Source: Zea mays
Lineage: Eukaryota > Streptophyta > Magnoliopsida > Poales > Poaceae
Length of the DNA stretch: 64,000 bases
Assembly: GCF_902167145.1 (NCBI RefSeq)
Contig: NC_050105.1
Span: 124,203,898 to 124,267,897, forward strand
Direction: 5' to 3'
In this document: piece by piece, positions 21,173 through 33,981 of the stretch
How positions within the stretch are numbered: position 1 is the first letter of the stretch
Layout: the number at the start of each line of letters is the position of its first letter
Notes under the pieces: generated by a model
Told to the model about the DNA's origin: nothing
The model's input: the letters and a program-made list of their open reading frames with translations, nothing else
The model's database searches: none
Position numbers and translations under genes: made by a program

Positions 21173-24100
21173 TGTAATGCCCTAAATTTGGGGGTAGAAT
21201 TTTTTCTTCTTTTCTCTCACCAAATTCAGGCGTTACCCTTTCCTTTTCCCTTTTCTCCTCGCTAAACCTTGATCTTTTCCAAAGTATAGCGGGATTCGGC
21301 TTGAGATCCCATGTAAAGCAAAACCCTAAAATATTTTATTTTGTGTGATGCACCATGCCGAACCATGCATACCTTTTGATTGTTTAAAAATGTGAAGGCA
21401 TTCATCTAGAGGAAAATATATTTTAGAAAAAGAAAAAAACCTTTTTCTTCTCCTCTCCCCCTCCTTCCCCATTTTCGGCCCAGCCGCCCCCCCTTCCCCC
21501 CCGCGTGGGCCTCGCGGCGGCCCAGCCGCCCCCTTCCCCTCCCGCCGTGGGCCGCCTGGCGGCCCAGCCGCGCGCCCCCCTCCCCCTTTGGGCCCAGCTG
21601 GCCCAACCGCCCCCTCCCCTTTCTTTTTCCAAAAATCCCCTCCCCGCGGGTCCCGCCCATCATCCCTCTCTCTCTCTCTCTCTCCCTCACCCTAACCCTA
21701 GCCGCCGCCGCCCCTCCCCCGCGCTGCCGTCGCCCCTCCCCGGCGCCGCCGCCGTCCTCCCCTCCGGTGAGGCCCTCCCTCCTCCCTCCCCCTCCCTCTT
21801 TCCTCCCCTCCCTCCTCCTTCCCTCCCGTCGGCGCCCTCCCCCGCGCCCCGCGCCGCCCGCCTCGGCCCCGGCCCCGGCCGCCTTCGGCTCGGCCGCGCC
21901 CGGCCGCCCGCTCGGCCGCCCGCCCGCCTCGGCCCCGGCCCCAGCCGCCTTCGGCTCGGCCGCGCCCGGTCGCCCGCTCGGCCGCCCGCGCCTCTCCTCC
22001 GCGCCGCCCCGCCTTCGGCCGTCCCCGGCGAGCCCGCCGCGCCGGCCTCGCCCCGCTCGGCCTCGCCCCCGGCCGCCCTCGGCCACCCCGTCCCGCGCCC
22101 CCTCGACCCCGCCCCCATGCCCGGCGAGTTCGGCCGCCCCCCCGCCCGGCTCGGCCGCTCGCGCCCGGCCTCGGCCGCCCCCGACCCCGGCTCGGCCGCC
22201 TCGCCGCGCCCGGCCCCGACCTCGCCGCGCCCCGGCCCTGGCCCGGCCGTCCCCGCCCGGCTCGGCCGCCCCGGCCTCGGCTCGGCCACCTGCGCCCCGG
22301 CCCCGACCCAACCGCCCCGCCCCGTGTTCGGCCGCCCCCCGGCAAACCCGCCTCCGTCCCCGCCCCGACGTGGTGACCGACCGTGTCCTCGCTCGCCTGT
22401 GCCCGCTTGCCCCGACGTGCTTGCCCGCTCGCCCCGCCGTGCCTTGCTCGCGTCGCGACGGCCCTCGGCGTGGCCTCGAGCTCGGCCCAGCGTGCCTTCG
22501 GCGCGCGGCCTCGAGCTCGGCCAGCGCACGGCCCCGACGCGTGCGCGACTCGTTCGCGGCACGTTAAGTGTGGCTTTGCGCGTGCGCGTGTTCGCGCAGC
22601 GTTCTGGCGTAGCTCGTCGTGCTCGCGACGCGACACATAGCGCCCTGTCGCGCTCGCGACACGATCGTCTACCCCCTAGCCCCCGTCTACCCTCGTATCC
22701 TATGCGCGCTAATCACGTTGTTTTTATTAATAAGATAGGAGTCTCAATTCGGAAATTGGTTACGTTGGTTAATTTGTATAGCTAATCGTCTATCTTATTC
22801 GATGTTAATCTACTAAAAATGGTCACGTTTACATTAGTGCATGTAGCTAATTCTTATCATTGAAGCTAAGTAGACCTGGAGCACGTAGCATTTAGTTGTT
22901 CGTCTACCCGTAGTGCGTCTCGAGCATAAGCTTTAACCCTCGCGAGACCTTTCCCCGCCTCTTTCTAACCATGGTAAATTCATCATCGTATGTGACATTC
23001 TATGCATATTTACTTTATTTGTTCTCTTGTATGGTGTACTGTTTGTTTCCTGATTTGAATGGATGGATGCATGTATGCTTGCAATCGCATAGAGAACGAT
23101 CCGGTTGAAGAGCCCGAGGAACTCGCAGGAGAAGCCCCTGAGCAGCAGTCGGTTGGTGGAGGCAAGTGTCCTTTGACCTATCTCTGTCCTATTCATTCTT
23201 TAATCCACCTCCCGCGTTACACATTTATACTCAAGGATTGACTAGCTTTTGTTATCAATTACCTTGTTTACCTATTTGGGTTGGATTATTATTGTTTAGC
23301 TTTATGCTATTGCTCAACTATAATCAATGAACATGATGAGATTATCTATGATACGCTGTTTTCCCTCTTCTTATTATGATATTATACTTGTGGCCTTTAA
23401 GGGGCTCGAGCGGTTTCTCGAGTGCCTCTCCGTAAGGACCTGTTCTATGGATGACCGCCCGGGAAAACAGTGCAACCATGAGGGTGGAGTGGGACGCCCT
23501 TAGCTGAGTAATTAGAGAAACCGGGGTGTAGTTCGCTTAGCCGTCGTGTCGTCAATGGGGCTCGGTGTATGCGGCTCGCTCTGCCAAGGTTGATTTGTCC
23601 CTTTGGGAGGAGTGCAGTACATTTAGGAAACCTAACGGGCGGCTACAGCCTCGGGGAATCTTTGTAAAGGCTACGTAGTGATGCCCTGCTGGACCACCTA
23701 GGTAGTGGTCAATGGGGAGTAGCTCTCTCCGGGCAGAAAGGGAATCACGGCTTGTGGGTAAAGTGCACAACCTCTGCAGAGTGTTTGAAAACTGATATAT
23801 CAGCCGTGCTCGCGGTTATGAGCGGCCAAGGGAGCTCCAGTGATTAGTGGTACTTGATCAGAGACATTTTGGTACAGGTGGCTATGAGATCGATGGTTCT
23901 GGTTATGATTATGGTGCTGGTAAGAGGTATTCTTTCCGTTTGGAAAGGGTACTTTTGGGCTAATAACTTGGGTTAATGCTAAAACCTGGCTTTCTACTAG
24001 TAAGTAATAATCTGACCAACTAAAAGCAACTGCTTGACTTTCCCCCACATAAAGCTAGTCCACTACAGCCAAACAGGATACTTGCTGAGTATGTTGATGT

Positions 24101-24486
24101 GTACTCACCCTTGCTCTACACACCAAACCCCCCCTCCCCAGGTTGTCAGCATTGCAACCACTGCTCAGGAGAAGATGAAGCTGTGGAAGGAGATTTCCAG
24201 GAGTTCCAAGACTACGACGAGTTCTAGGTGTGGGTTAGCGGCAACCCCCAGTCGGCTGCCTGTGAAGGCCGCAGTTATCTACGTTTCGTTTTCGCACTTT
24301 GATTTATTGTAAAGACTATGTGGATGTTTCAGACACATGATGTAATCGACTATTATTTTCCCTTTTTAATACTATTTGAGCACTGTGTGATGATGTCCAT
24401 GTTATGTAACTACTGTGTACGTGAACTGCTGATCCTGGCACGTACACGGTTCGCATTCGGTTTGCCTTCTAAAACCGGGTGTGACA
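21173..24486 (+). repeat. Element F 5' LTR
   Basis: 3314 bp. An AT-rich first 300 bp is followed by a strongly C/G-rich block, about 21480-22680, with a (CT)n run near 21666 and many CGGCC units; then more ordinary sequence. The long open frames in the GC block are composition effects. The GC block differs in length from the other LTR by indels. Confidence 0.92.
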
Positions 24487-24491
24487 TAAGC

Positions 24492-24504
24492 TGGTATCAA
24501 AGCC
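24492..24504 (+). other. Element F primer-binding site
   Basis: TGGTATCAAAGCC, close to the initiator tRNA-Met complement TGGTATCAGAGC, five bases after the LTR. Confidence 0.8.
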
Positions 24505-24747
24505 GTGCTGACTGTAGAACCGCTAACCTAGAGTAGAATGGTCGTTCTAAGGACTATAGACCTCTGTCCTTGCCTTGACTTTGATATCCCTTCAAAAGTT
24601 GGTCATACCGACCAAACCTATATTCTACTATATATTATACCTTGCTGAAAATTGTGTTTTATTCTAATCCTTCATTTATTTATGATTCATTATTTGCTGG
24701 TCATATTAATTCTGTTCTCACTCTTTTGCTTGCGATGTCTTTTGTAG

Positions 24748-25761
24748 ATGGCTCGACTTAGACACACTGCACGAAAGTCCGTCATCCCCTTCTTACCCTC
24801 CCGCCTTGCTGAGCGTCCGCTTCGCCGTCCCGTGGCCGGACAGTCCAGCCACTTGGAGAGACTGCACCACCGCCTGCATGAGGAGCAGGAACGTCGACGA
24901 CAGGAGCAGCAGAGCTCTTCTTTCTCGCTCCAGCAGGAGATAGAGTCTGTGAGGAGCTGCTCCCCTGTGCTTCCCCTGGAGGCGCCCCCTGCACCACCAC
25001 TGGGCGCCCCAGCCTCTGGAGTAGCTGCTGGAGGAGACCCAGACGACGGAGGTGGCGACGACAGCTCGAGCCACGACGCCGACTTCCCTGCTAACCAGGA
25101 GCCGGAAGGATGGGTCGCTCGACCTATCACTCGCGACGCTGCTCGCGGGTGTCACTTCCACGATGCGCTCGACACCCTGCTACGTCGGGCACTTAACCGG
25201 CGTACTTGGTCCATCGAGTATCGCTGTGTGGTCTACTAGCATAGTCGCGGGGTCTACCCGGACCGCTGGGAGGCGACCTGCTTGGTGCGCCGTCCGGAGA
25301 ACAGTCTCCAGGGTGCAGAGGCCTGCTCAGAGCACTATTCTATCTCTGAGCGGGACTCAGTTGAGGCGGCCATGCAAGATGCCGCACGGCGTGCGCTTTC
25401 GCACTACTGCTCGGTTTTCGGTGGGGTAGCTGACGGTCTCGACCTGAAGTATTACCCCCGCCGTCCATCTGGCAGCACAGGAGGCGTGATTGTCTCACCT
25501 GTCGGTGAGGACAATCCTAGGTTGAGCAGCACAGTCAACCTAGCCGCCGTGCTAAACACAGAGCTGGACCATGCATTAGACGAGCTGAGTAGGGCTCGTG
25601 CTGAGGTCGCCCTGCTGCGGGCTGAGCGCGCGGAACGTCGTCACTTGGATGATGGTTCCCCCGCTCCCGTCGGGACTCAGCACCCGTACTGCTCACCTCG
25701 GCGTGGACGCCAGCCTTATGGCAACCCCGACTGCAAGACCAAGATAAATCTAGGACCATAG
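24748..25761 (+). pseudogene. Element F extra ORF ahead of gag (unknown protein), one stop
   Basis: A 337-codon frame from the ATG at 24748 with one internal TAG at 25237-25239. The protein begins MARLRHTARKSVIPFLPSR, has a charged Glu/Arg/Gln-rich helix-like stretch (HLERLHHRLHEEQERRRQEQ), an acidic low-complexity part, then a segment with AALNTEL-like coil (AVLNTELDHALDELSRARAE) near the C-terminus. It has no zinc knuckle and nothing resembling Gag, protease or Env. Codon use is GC-rich compared with gag. It sits between the primer site and gag in the same strand. Function unknown. A captured host fragment or a lineage-specific accessory protein are both possible. Confidence 0.65.
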
Positions 25762-26166
25762 ATCATTAGAATTGGATCTTGTAATTAATACAAAATATAT
25801 ACATAGAAGCTACAGTCTTAGCGCTAGTCTCGCTCTTAGTTAGTCTTAGTTAGACAGGGTAGTTTGCTATATCCTGTGCATTTATGTTTGTCATGATGAA
25901 CTATGTTTGGTTTGGATCTTTGTAATGACTGTCACTAGAGTGTGGGTATCCCTTGCATTTTGGTTTACCTGTTATATGTTAATGGAGTTAGCTATATAGT
26001 TGGGAGACCTTTTATTCCACTTTCCTCTTCATCTGAGAAGCTGTGTGGTCTGTGTTGGAGATCAGTGAAGATGCTCATCTGTTCAGTGCTGTTGAAGAAT
26101 TCTATACTCTTTTCTTATGCTGCAAGATTTGCCAGATCAGTTCTGATGTGTGGTTGCATTCTGCAG
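25762..26166 (+). other. Element F spacer between extra ORF and gag
   Basis: AT-rich, no coding signal. It ends TTCTGCAG directly before the gag ATG, which could serve as a splice acceptor; no donor was established. Confidence 0.5.
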
Positions 26167-27566
26167 ATGTCAGAGAACAGGCGTAGAGGAGGAAGGCGTG
26201 CTCAGCAGGAGCGAGCCGCTCAACAGGATGAGGTGCCCCAGCAACAGCACCTGCCGCCCCCGCCCCCGATGTCAATCGAGCAGATGTTTCTGATGCAGAC
26301 TCAGGCAGTTCAAGCCATTGGTCAGACTCTAGCCGCCATTCAGCAGCAGCAGCAGCAGGCCCCACCTCAGCCTCAGATGCCTCAGATGCCCAGAGACAAG
26401 CGTGCTGAATTCATGAGAGGTCATCCACCAACGTTTGCTCACTCTTCTGACCCCATGGATGCTGAAGATTGGCTGCGCACTGTGGAGCGGGAGTTGCATA
26501 TCGCTCAATGCGATGACAGGGAGAAAGTCCTGTATGGTCCCCGTCTGTTGAGAGGAGCAGCCCAATCATGGTGGGAGTCTTATCTCGCCACCCATGCCAA
26601 TCCTGACACCATCACCTGGGAAGAGTTCAGAGGTAACTTTCGTCAGTACCATGTTCCTGCAGGTCTGATGACAGTGAAAAAGGAGGAGTTCTTGGCCCTC
26701 AAGCAAGGGTCATCGTCTGTCAGCGAGTACCGGGATAGGTTTCTGCAGTTGTCCCGCTATGCTCCTGAAGATGTCAATACCGACGCCAAGCGACAATACC
26801 GTTTCTTGAGAGGCTTGGTTGACCCTCTGCACTATTAGCTGATGAATCACACCTTCCTGACATTCCAGCACCTGATTGACAGAGCAATCATGACGGAGAG
26901 GAAGCGTAAGGAGATGGAGGATCGTAAGCGTAAGATCAGCGGACCCCAGCCTGGAAGCAGCAACCGTCCTCGTTTCTCAGGCAATCAACCTCAGCAGTTC
27001 AGGCAGAACCAGCGTCCACCTCAGCAGCATCAGCAGTTCCAAAGGCAGTATCCTCAGCCTCAGTACCAGAACCGTCAGAGCAATCAGTCAGGAGGTCAGT
27101 TTCAGAGGCAGAATCAGCAGGCACCTCGTCTTCCTGCCCCAGCAAGCCAGCAGAACAATCAGGCAGCACCAGCTCAGGTTGAAAACAGAGCATGTTTCCA
27201 CTATGGAGAGCAAGGCCACTGGGTGATGCAATGTCCGAAGAAGGCAGCCCAGCAGCAGTCAGGCCCCAATGCCCCAGCAAAGCAGAATGTGTCTCAGCCT
27301 GGAGCAGGCAACCGCTCTCAACCGCGCTATAATCATGGGAGATTGAACCACTTGGAGGCTGAAGCAGTTCAGGAGACCCCCGACATGATAGTAGCTATGT
27401 TCCCAGTCGACTCCCATATTGCAGAAGTGTTATTTGATACTGGAGCAACACATTCTTTCATTACTGCATCATGGGTAGAAGCACATAATCTTCCAATTAC
27501 TACCATGTCAACCCCATTCAAATTGACTCAGCCGGTGGTAGAATTCGAGCCGATAGCATTTGTTTG
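26167..27566 (+). pseudogene. Element F Gag and protease N-terminal part
   Basis: Starts MSENRRRGGRRAQQERAAQQ at 26167. The retrotransposon Gag core lies about 26400-26830 (DPMDAEDWLRTVERELHIAQ, AQSWWESYL, FRQYHVPAGLMTVKKEEFLA). One TAG at 26836-26838 interrupts it. A Gln/Pro/Asn-rich part and a zinc knuckle CFHYGEQGHWVMQC (27193-27234) follow; the second cysteine of CxxC is Tyr here, so the knuckle is damaged. The protease site LFDTGATHSFI is at about 27430. The frame closes with TGA at 27565 because of an indel just upstream, and the protein continues in another frame. Confidence 0.9.
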
Positions 27567-30500
27567 AATGTAAGTGTGGAAATAAGAGGGATAGCATTTC
27601 CCGTTAACCTTATAGTAATGGGTACTCAGGGAATAGATGTCATCCTAGGGATGAATTGGCTAGATAAGTATCAGGCAGTTATCAGTTGTGATAAAAGGAC
27701 AATCAAGTTGGTGTCCCCACTAGGAGAGGAAGTGGTGACCGAGTTAGTCCCGCCTGAGCCGAAGAGAGGAAGTTGTTATCAGATGGCTGTCGATAGCAGT
27801 GAAGCAGACCCAATTGAGAGTATCAAGGTTGTGTCTGAATTTCCAGATGTGTTTCCAAAGGATTTACTGGGTATGCCACCAGAGCGGAAAGTTGAGTTTG
27901 CCATAGAGCTTCTTCCTGAAACCGCCCCCATCTTTAAGAGAGCTTACAGAATATCTGGACCAGAGTTAGTTGAGCTTAAGAAGCAGATTGATGAGCTGTC
28001 AGAGAAAGGTTACATCCGGCCAAGCACCTCGCCTTGGGCCGCTCCTGTCTTGTTCGTGGAGAAGAAAGATGGCACCAAAAGGATGTGTATCGATTATCGA
28101 GCTCTGAATGAAGTCACAATCAAGAATAAGTACCCTTTGCCCAGAATAGAAGATCTGTTCGACCAGTTGAGAGGAGCCAGTGTGTTCTCCAAGATTGATC
28201 TGAGGTTGGGTTATCATCAGCTCAGGATTCGACCTTCGGACATTCCGAAGACGGCATTCATTACCAAGTATGGTTTGTATGAGTTCACTGTGATGTCTTT
28301 TGGTTTGACAAATGCACCGGCCTTCTTTATGAATATGATGAACAGTGTATTCATGGATTATCTTGATAAGTTTGTGGTGGTATTCATTGATGACATTCTG
28401 GTTTATTCTCAAAGTGAAGAAGAACATGCAGATCATTTGAGGATGGTATTGCAGAGATTGCAAGAGCACCAGTTGTATGCAAAGTTGAGCAAATGTGAAT
28501 TCTGGATCAATGAACTCCTGTTCTTGGGTCACATAATCAACAAAGAAGGATTGGCTGTGGATCCGAAGAAAGTGGGAGACATTCTGAACTGGGAAGCGCC
28601 AACAGATGCTCGAGGAATCAAGAGCTTCATTGGAATGGCCGGATATTATCGGCGATTCATTGAAGGGTTTTCGAAGATTGCGAAACCAATGACAGCGTTG
28701 CTAGGCAACAAAGTTGAGTTCAAGTGGACCCAGAAATGTCAAGAGGCTTTCGAAACGCTGAAAGAGAAGTTGACTACGACGCATGTCCTAGTCTTGCCTG
28801 ATGTGCACAAGCCCTTCTCGGTGTATTGTGATGCTTGTTACACGGGTTTGGGATGTGTGTTGATGCAAGAGGGAAAAGTTGTGGCTTACTCGTCCCGACA
28901 GTTGAAGGTTCATGAGAAGAATTACCCAATCCATGATCTAGAGTTGACAGCAGTGGTTCATGCACTGAAGACATGGAGGCACTACCTGTATGCACAGAAA
29001 TGCGATGTTTACACAGACCACAGGAGTCTGAAGTACATATTCACTCAGTCAGAGTTGAATATGAGGCAGCGAAGATGGTTAGAGTTGATCAAAGACTATG
29101 AGTTGGAGATTCACTACCATCCAGGTAAAGCGAACGTAGTGGCAGATGCTTTGAGCAGGAAGAGTCAGATCAATCTGATGGTCGCTCATCCGATGCCTTA
29201 TGAGTTGGCCAAAGAGTTTGACAGGTTGAGTCTCGGATTTCTGAACAATTCGCGAGGAGTCACAGTTGAATTGGAACCTACCTTGGAGCACGAAATCAAA
29301 GAAGCGCAGAAGAATGATGAGAAGATCAGTGAGATTCGGCGACTGATTCTAGATGGCAGAGGCAAAGATTTTCGGGAAGATGCAGAAGGCGTGATATGGT
29401 TCAAGGGCCGCTTATGTGTTCCCAATGTCCAGTCTATCCGGGAGTTGATTCTTAAGGAAGCTCATGAGACAGCCTATTCGATTCACCCTGGCAGTGAGAA
29501 GATGTATCAGGATCTGAAGAAGAAATTCTGGTGGTACGGAATGAAGAGGGAAATCACAGAGTATGTGGCTATGTGCGATAGTTGTCGAAGAATTAAGGCA
29601 GAGCACCAGAGACCTGCTGGATTGTTGCAACCGTTGCAGATCCCTCAGTGGAAATGGGATGAAATCGGCATGGATTTCATAGTCGGATTGCCTCGCACTC
29701 GAGCCGGCTACGATTCTATTTGGGTAGTAGTGGACCGTTTGACCAAGTCAGCCCACTTCATACCTGTCAAGACCAACTACAGCAGTGCAGTGTTGGCAGA
29801 ATTGTATATGTCTCGGATCGTTTGTCTTCATGGTGTGCCAAAGAAGATAGTGTCAGACAGAGGAACGCAGTTCACCTCTCATTTCTGGCAGCAGTTGCAT
29901 GAAGCCTTGGGCACACATCTGAATTTTAGTTCAGCATATCATCCGCAGACAGATGGTCAGACCGAAAGAACCAATCAAATTCTTGAAGACATGTTGAGAG
30001 CCTGTGCGTTGCAAGATCAGTCCGGATGGGACAAGAGATTGCCTTATGCATAGTTCTCCTATAACAACAGTTACCAGGCCAGTTTGAAGATGTCACCATT
30101 TCAGGCGCTCTATGGACGGAGTTGTAGAACTCCGTTGCAATGGGATCAGCCTGGAGATAAGCAAGTATTCGGGCCAGACATTTTGCTTGAAGCTGAAGAG
30201 AACATCAAGATGGTTCGAGAGAATCTGAAGATAGCGCAGTCAAGACAGCGAAGCTATGCAGACACAAGAAGAAGAGAGTTGAGTTTCGAAGTCGGAGACT
30301 TCGTCTATCTGAAAGTGTCACCGATCAGAGGAGTCAGAAGGTTCGGAGTCAAAGGCAAGCTAGCACCCCGCTACATTGGTCCGTACCAAATTCTCTCAAG
30401 GCGTGGAGAAGTGGCTTATCAGCTCAGTCTGTCAGAGAATTTGTCTGCTGTGCATGATGTCTTTCATGTGTCTCAGTTGAAGAAGTGCTTGCGTGTGCCA

Positions 30501-30719
30501 GAAGAGCAGTTGCCAGTGGAAGGTCTTGAAGTCCAGGAGGACTTGACCTACACAGAGAAACCAGCGCAAATCCTTGAGATTGCAGACAGAGTCACCCGAA
30601 GGAAGACCATCAGAATGTGCAAAGTCAAATGGAATCACCACTCTAAGGAAGAAGCAACCTGGGAGCGTGAAGATGATCTGATGGCTAAATACCCTGAGCT
30701 CTTTGCTAGCCAACCCTGA
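27564..30719 (+). pseudogene. Element F Pol with chromodomain
   Basis: Remainder of protease ([13 protein letters not shown]), then [33 protein letters not shown], and catalytic FIDDIL near 28385. RNase [32 protein letters not shown]. Integrase: zinc site H..H..CDSCRR near 29460-29590, then D in [10 protein letters not shown] in SDRGTQF and E in [15 protein letters not shown] at 30051-30053 follows LPYA, after which the same frame runs on. The chromodomain at about 30540-30710 (PAQILEIADRV, IRMCKVKWNHHSKEEATWE, YPELF) would steer integration to particular chromatin. TAA/TAG and the frameshift at 27545-27565 make this copy non-autonomous. Complete length otherwise. Confidence 0.92.
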
Positions 30720-30736
30720 ATCTCGAGGGCGAGATT

Positions 30737-30755
30737 CTTTTAAGGGGGATAGGTT
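30737..30755 (+). other. Element F polypurine tract
   Basis: CTTTTAAGGGGGATAGGTT immediately before the 3' LTR; the GGGGGA core is the likely primer for plus-strand synthesis. Confidence 0.7.
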
Positions 30756-33700
30756 TGTAACGCCCTGAATTTGGGGGTAGAATTTTTTCTTCTTTTCTCT
30801 CACCAAATTCAGGCGTTACCCTTTCCTTTTCCCTTTTCTCCTCGCTAAACCTTGATCTTTTCCAAAGTATAGCGGGATTCGGCTTGAGATCCCATGTAAA
30901 GCAAAACCCTAAAATATTTTATTTTGTGTGATGCACCATGCCGAACCATGCATACCTTTTGATTGTTTAAAAATGTGAAGGCATTCATCTACAGGAAAAT
31001 AGATTTTAGAAAAAGAAAAAAAAAACCTTTTTCTTCTCCTCTCCCCCTCCTTCCCCATTTTTGGCCCAGCCGCCCCCTTCCCCCCGCGTGGGCCTCGCGG
31101 CGGCCCAGCCGCCCCCCCTTCCCCTCCCGCCATGGGCCGCCTGGCGGCCCAGCCACGCCCCCTCCCCCTTTGGGCCCAGCCGGCCCAACCGCCCCCTCCC
31201 CTTTCTTTTCCAAAAATCCCCTCCCCGCGGGTCCCACCCGTCATCCCTCTCTCTCTCTCTCTCTCTCTCCCTCACCCTAACCCTAACCCTAGCCGCCGCC
31301 GCCCCTCCCCGGCGCCGCCGCCGCCGTCCTCCCCTCCGGTGAGGCCCTCCCTCCTCCCTCCCCCTCCCTCTTTCCTCCCCTCCCTCCTCCTTCCCTCCCG
31401 TCGGCGCCCTCCCCCGCGCCCCGCGCCGCCCGCCTCGGCCCCGGCCCCGGCCGCGTTCGGCTCGGCCGCGCCCGGCCGCCCGCGCCCGGCCACCCCGCGC
31501 CGCCCGCCTCGGCCCCGGCCGCCTTCGGCTCGGCCGCGCCCGGCCGCCCGCTCGGCCGCCCGCGCCCCTCCCCCGCGCCGCCCCGCCTTCGGCCGTCCCC
31601 GGCGAGCCCGCCGCGCCGGCCTCGCCCCGCTCGGCCCCGCCCCCGGCCACCCTCGGCCACCCCGTCCCGTGCCCCCTCGACCCCGCCCCCATGCCCGGCG
31701 AGTTCGGCCGCCCCCCGCCCGGCTCGGCCGCTCGCGCCCGGCCTCGGCCGCCCCCGACCCTGGCTCGGCCGCCTCACCGCGCCCGGCCCCGACCTCGCCC
31801 GACCTCACCGCGCCCGGCCCCGACCTCGCCCAACCGCCCTGCCCTGCGTTCGGCCGCCCCCCGGCGAACCCGCCTCCGTCCCCGCCCCGACGTGGTGACC
31901 GACCGTGTCCTCGCTCGCCCGTGCCCGCTTGCCCCGGCGTGCTTGCCCGCTCGCCCCGCTGTGCCTTGCTCGCGTCGCGACGGCCCTCGGCGTGGCCTCG
32001 AGCTCGGCCAGCGCACGGCCCCGACACGTGCGCGACTCGTTCGCGGCACGTTAAGTGTGGCTTTGCGCGTGCGCGTGTTCGCGCAGCGTTCTGGCGTAGC
32101 TCGTCGTGCTCGCGACGCAACGCATAGCGCCCTGTCGCGCTCGCGACACGATCGTCTACCCCCTAGCCCCCGTCTACCCCCCCGTATCCTATGCGCGCTA
32201 ATCACGTTGTTTATATTAATAAGATAGGAGTCTCAATTCGGAAATTGGTTACGTTGGTTAATTTGTATAGCTAATCGTCTATCTTATTCGATGTTAATCT
32301 ACTAAAAATGGTCACATTTACATTAGTGCATGTAGCTAATTCTTATCATTGAAGCTAAGTAGACCTGGAGCACGTAGCATTTAGTTGTTCGTCTACCCGT
32401 AGTGCGTCTCGGGCATAAGCTTTAACCCTCGCGAGACCTTTCCCCGCCTCTTTCTAACCATGGTAAATTCATCATCGTATGTGACATTCTATGCATATTT
32501 ACTTTATTTGTTCTCTTGTATGGTGTACTGTTTGTTTCCTGATTTGAATGGATGGATGCATGTATGCTTGCAATCGCATAGAGAACGATCCGGTTGAAGA
32601 GCCCGAGGAACTCGCAGGAGAAGCCCCTGAGCAGCAGTCGGTTGGTGGAGGCAAGTGTCCTTTGACCTATCTCTGTTCTATTCATTCTTTAATCCACCTC
32701 CCGCGTTACACATTTATACTCAAGGATTGACTAGCTTTTGTTATCCATTACCTTGTTTACCTATTTGGGTTGGATTATTATTGTTTAGCTTTATGCTATT
32801 GCTCAACTATAATCAATGAACATGATGAGATTATCTATGATACGCTGTTTTCCTTCTTCTTATTATGATGTTATACTTGTGGCCTTTAAGGGGGCTCGAG
32901 CGGTTTCTTGAGTGCCTCTCCGTAAGGACCTGTTCTATGGATGACCGCCCGGGAAAACAGCACAACCATGAGGGTGGAGTGGGACGCCCTTAGCTGAGTA
33001 ATTAGAGGAACCGGGGTGTAGTTCGCTTAGCCGTCGTGCCGTCAATGGGGCTCGGTGTATGCGGCTCGCTCTGCCAAGGTTGATTTGTCCCTTGGGGAGG
33101 AGTGCGGTATATTTAGGAAACCTAACGGGCGGCTACAGCCTTGGGGAATCTTTGTAAAGGCTACGTAGTGATGCCCTGCTGGACCACCTAGGTAGTGGTC
33201 AATGGGGAGTAGCTCTCTCCGGGCAGAAAGGGAATCACGACTTGTGGGTAAAGTGCACAACCTCTGCAGAGTGTTTGAAAACTGATATATCAGCCGTGCT
33301 CGCGGTTATGAGCGGCCAAGGGAGCTCCAGTGATTAGTGGTACTTGATCAGAGACATTTTGGTACAGGTGGCTATGAGATCGATGGTTCTGGTTATGATT
33401 ATGGTGCTGGTAAGAGGTATTCTTTCCGTTTGGAAAGGGTACTTTTGGGCTAATAACTTGGGTTAATGCTAAAACCTGGCTTTCTACTAGTAAGTAATAA
33501 TCTGACCAACTAAAAGCAACTGCTTGACTTACCCCCACATAAGGCTAGTCCACTACAGCCAAACAGGATACTTGCTGAGTATGTTGATGTGTACTCACCC
33601 TTGCTCTACACACCAAACCCCCCCTCCCCAGGTTGTCAGCATTGCAACCACTGCTCAGGAGAAGATGAAGCTGTGGAAGGAGATTTCCAGGAGTTCCAAG

Positions 33701-33976
33701 ACTACGACGAGTTCTAGGTGTGGGTTAGCGGCAACCCCCAGTCGGCTGCCTGTGAAGGCCGCAGTTATCTACGTTTCATTTTCGCACTTTGATTTATTGT
33801 AAAGACTATGTGGATGTTTCAGACACATGATGTAATCGACTATTATTTTCCCTTTTTAATACTATTTGAGCACTGTGTGATGATGTCCATGTTATGTAAC
33901 TACTGTGTACGTGAACTGCTGATCCTGGCACGTACACGGTCCGCATTCGGTTTGCCTTCTAAAACCGGGTGTGACA
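30756..33976 (+). repeat. Element F 3' LTR
   Basis: 3221 bp, aligned along its length with 21173-24486. The GC-rich block is shorter. Three CCCTAA units at 31266-31283 follow the (CT)n run; the other LTR has two. Confidence 0.92.
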
Positions 33977-33981
33977 GCCTC

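Larger units (their letters stand above)
21173..33976 (+). mobile_element. Chromodomain Gypsy element F (Tekay/Del-type) with very long LTRs
   Basis: 12,804 bp inserted in gag of element C, with GCCTC at 21168-21172 and 33977-33981. LTRs of 3314 and 3221 bp run TGTAA(T/C)GCCCT to CCGGGTGTGACA. Internal order: primer site, an extra ORF, gag, protease-RT-RNase H-integrase, chromodomain. The LTR copies are very alike outside the GC-rich part, so it is among the youngest layers. The Tekay/Del name comes from the chromodomain and LTR length. Confidence 0.93.

Noticed and set aside
21505..22785. Several open frames of 260-430 codons on both strands in the F 5' LTR, and the same at 31006-32227
   Set aside because: All six frames are open because the DNA is a CGGCC-rich block. 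The products are Pro/Arg/Ala/Gly runs, and they lie within LTRs.
22933..23196. An 87-codon frame repeated at 32422-32685
   Set aside because: Present in both copies only because LTRs are duplicated; no domain, and the element's own strand is the other.
27999..28532. A 177-codon frame on the - strand
   Set aside because: It is opposite to the RT region of element F and shows no features; a shadow of pol.
31264..31283. CCCTAA repeats suggesting interstitial telomere sequence
   Set aside because: Only three units, at the same place in an LTR with two units in its partner; part of the LTR.
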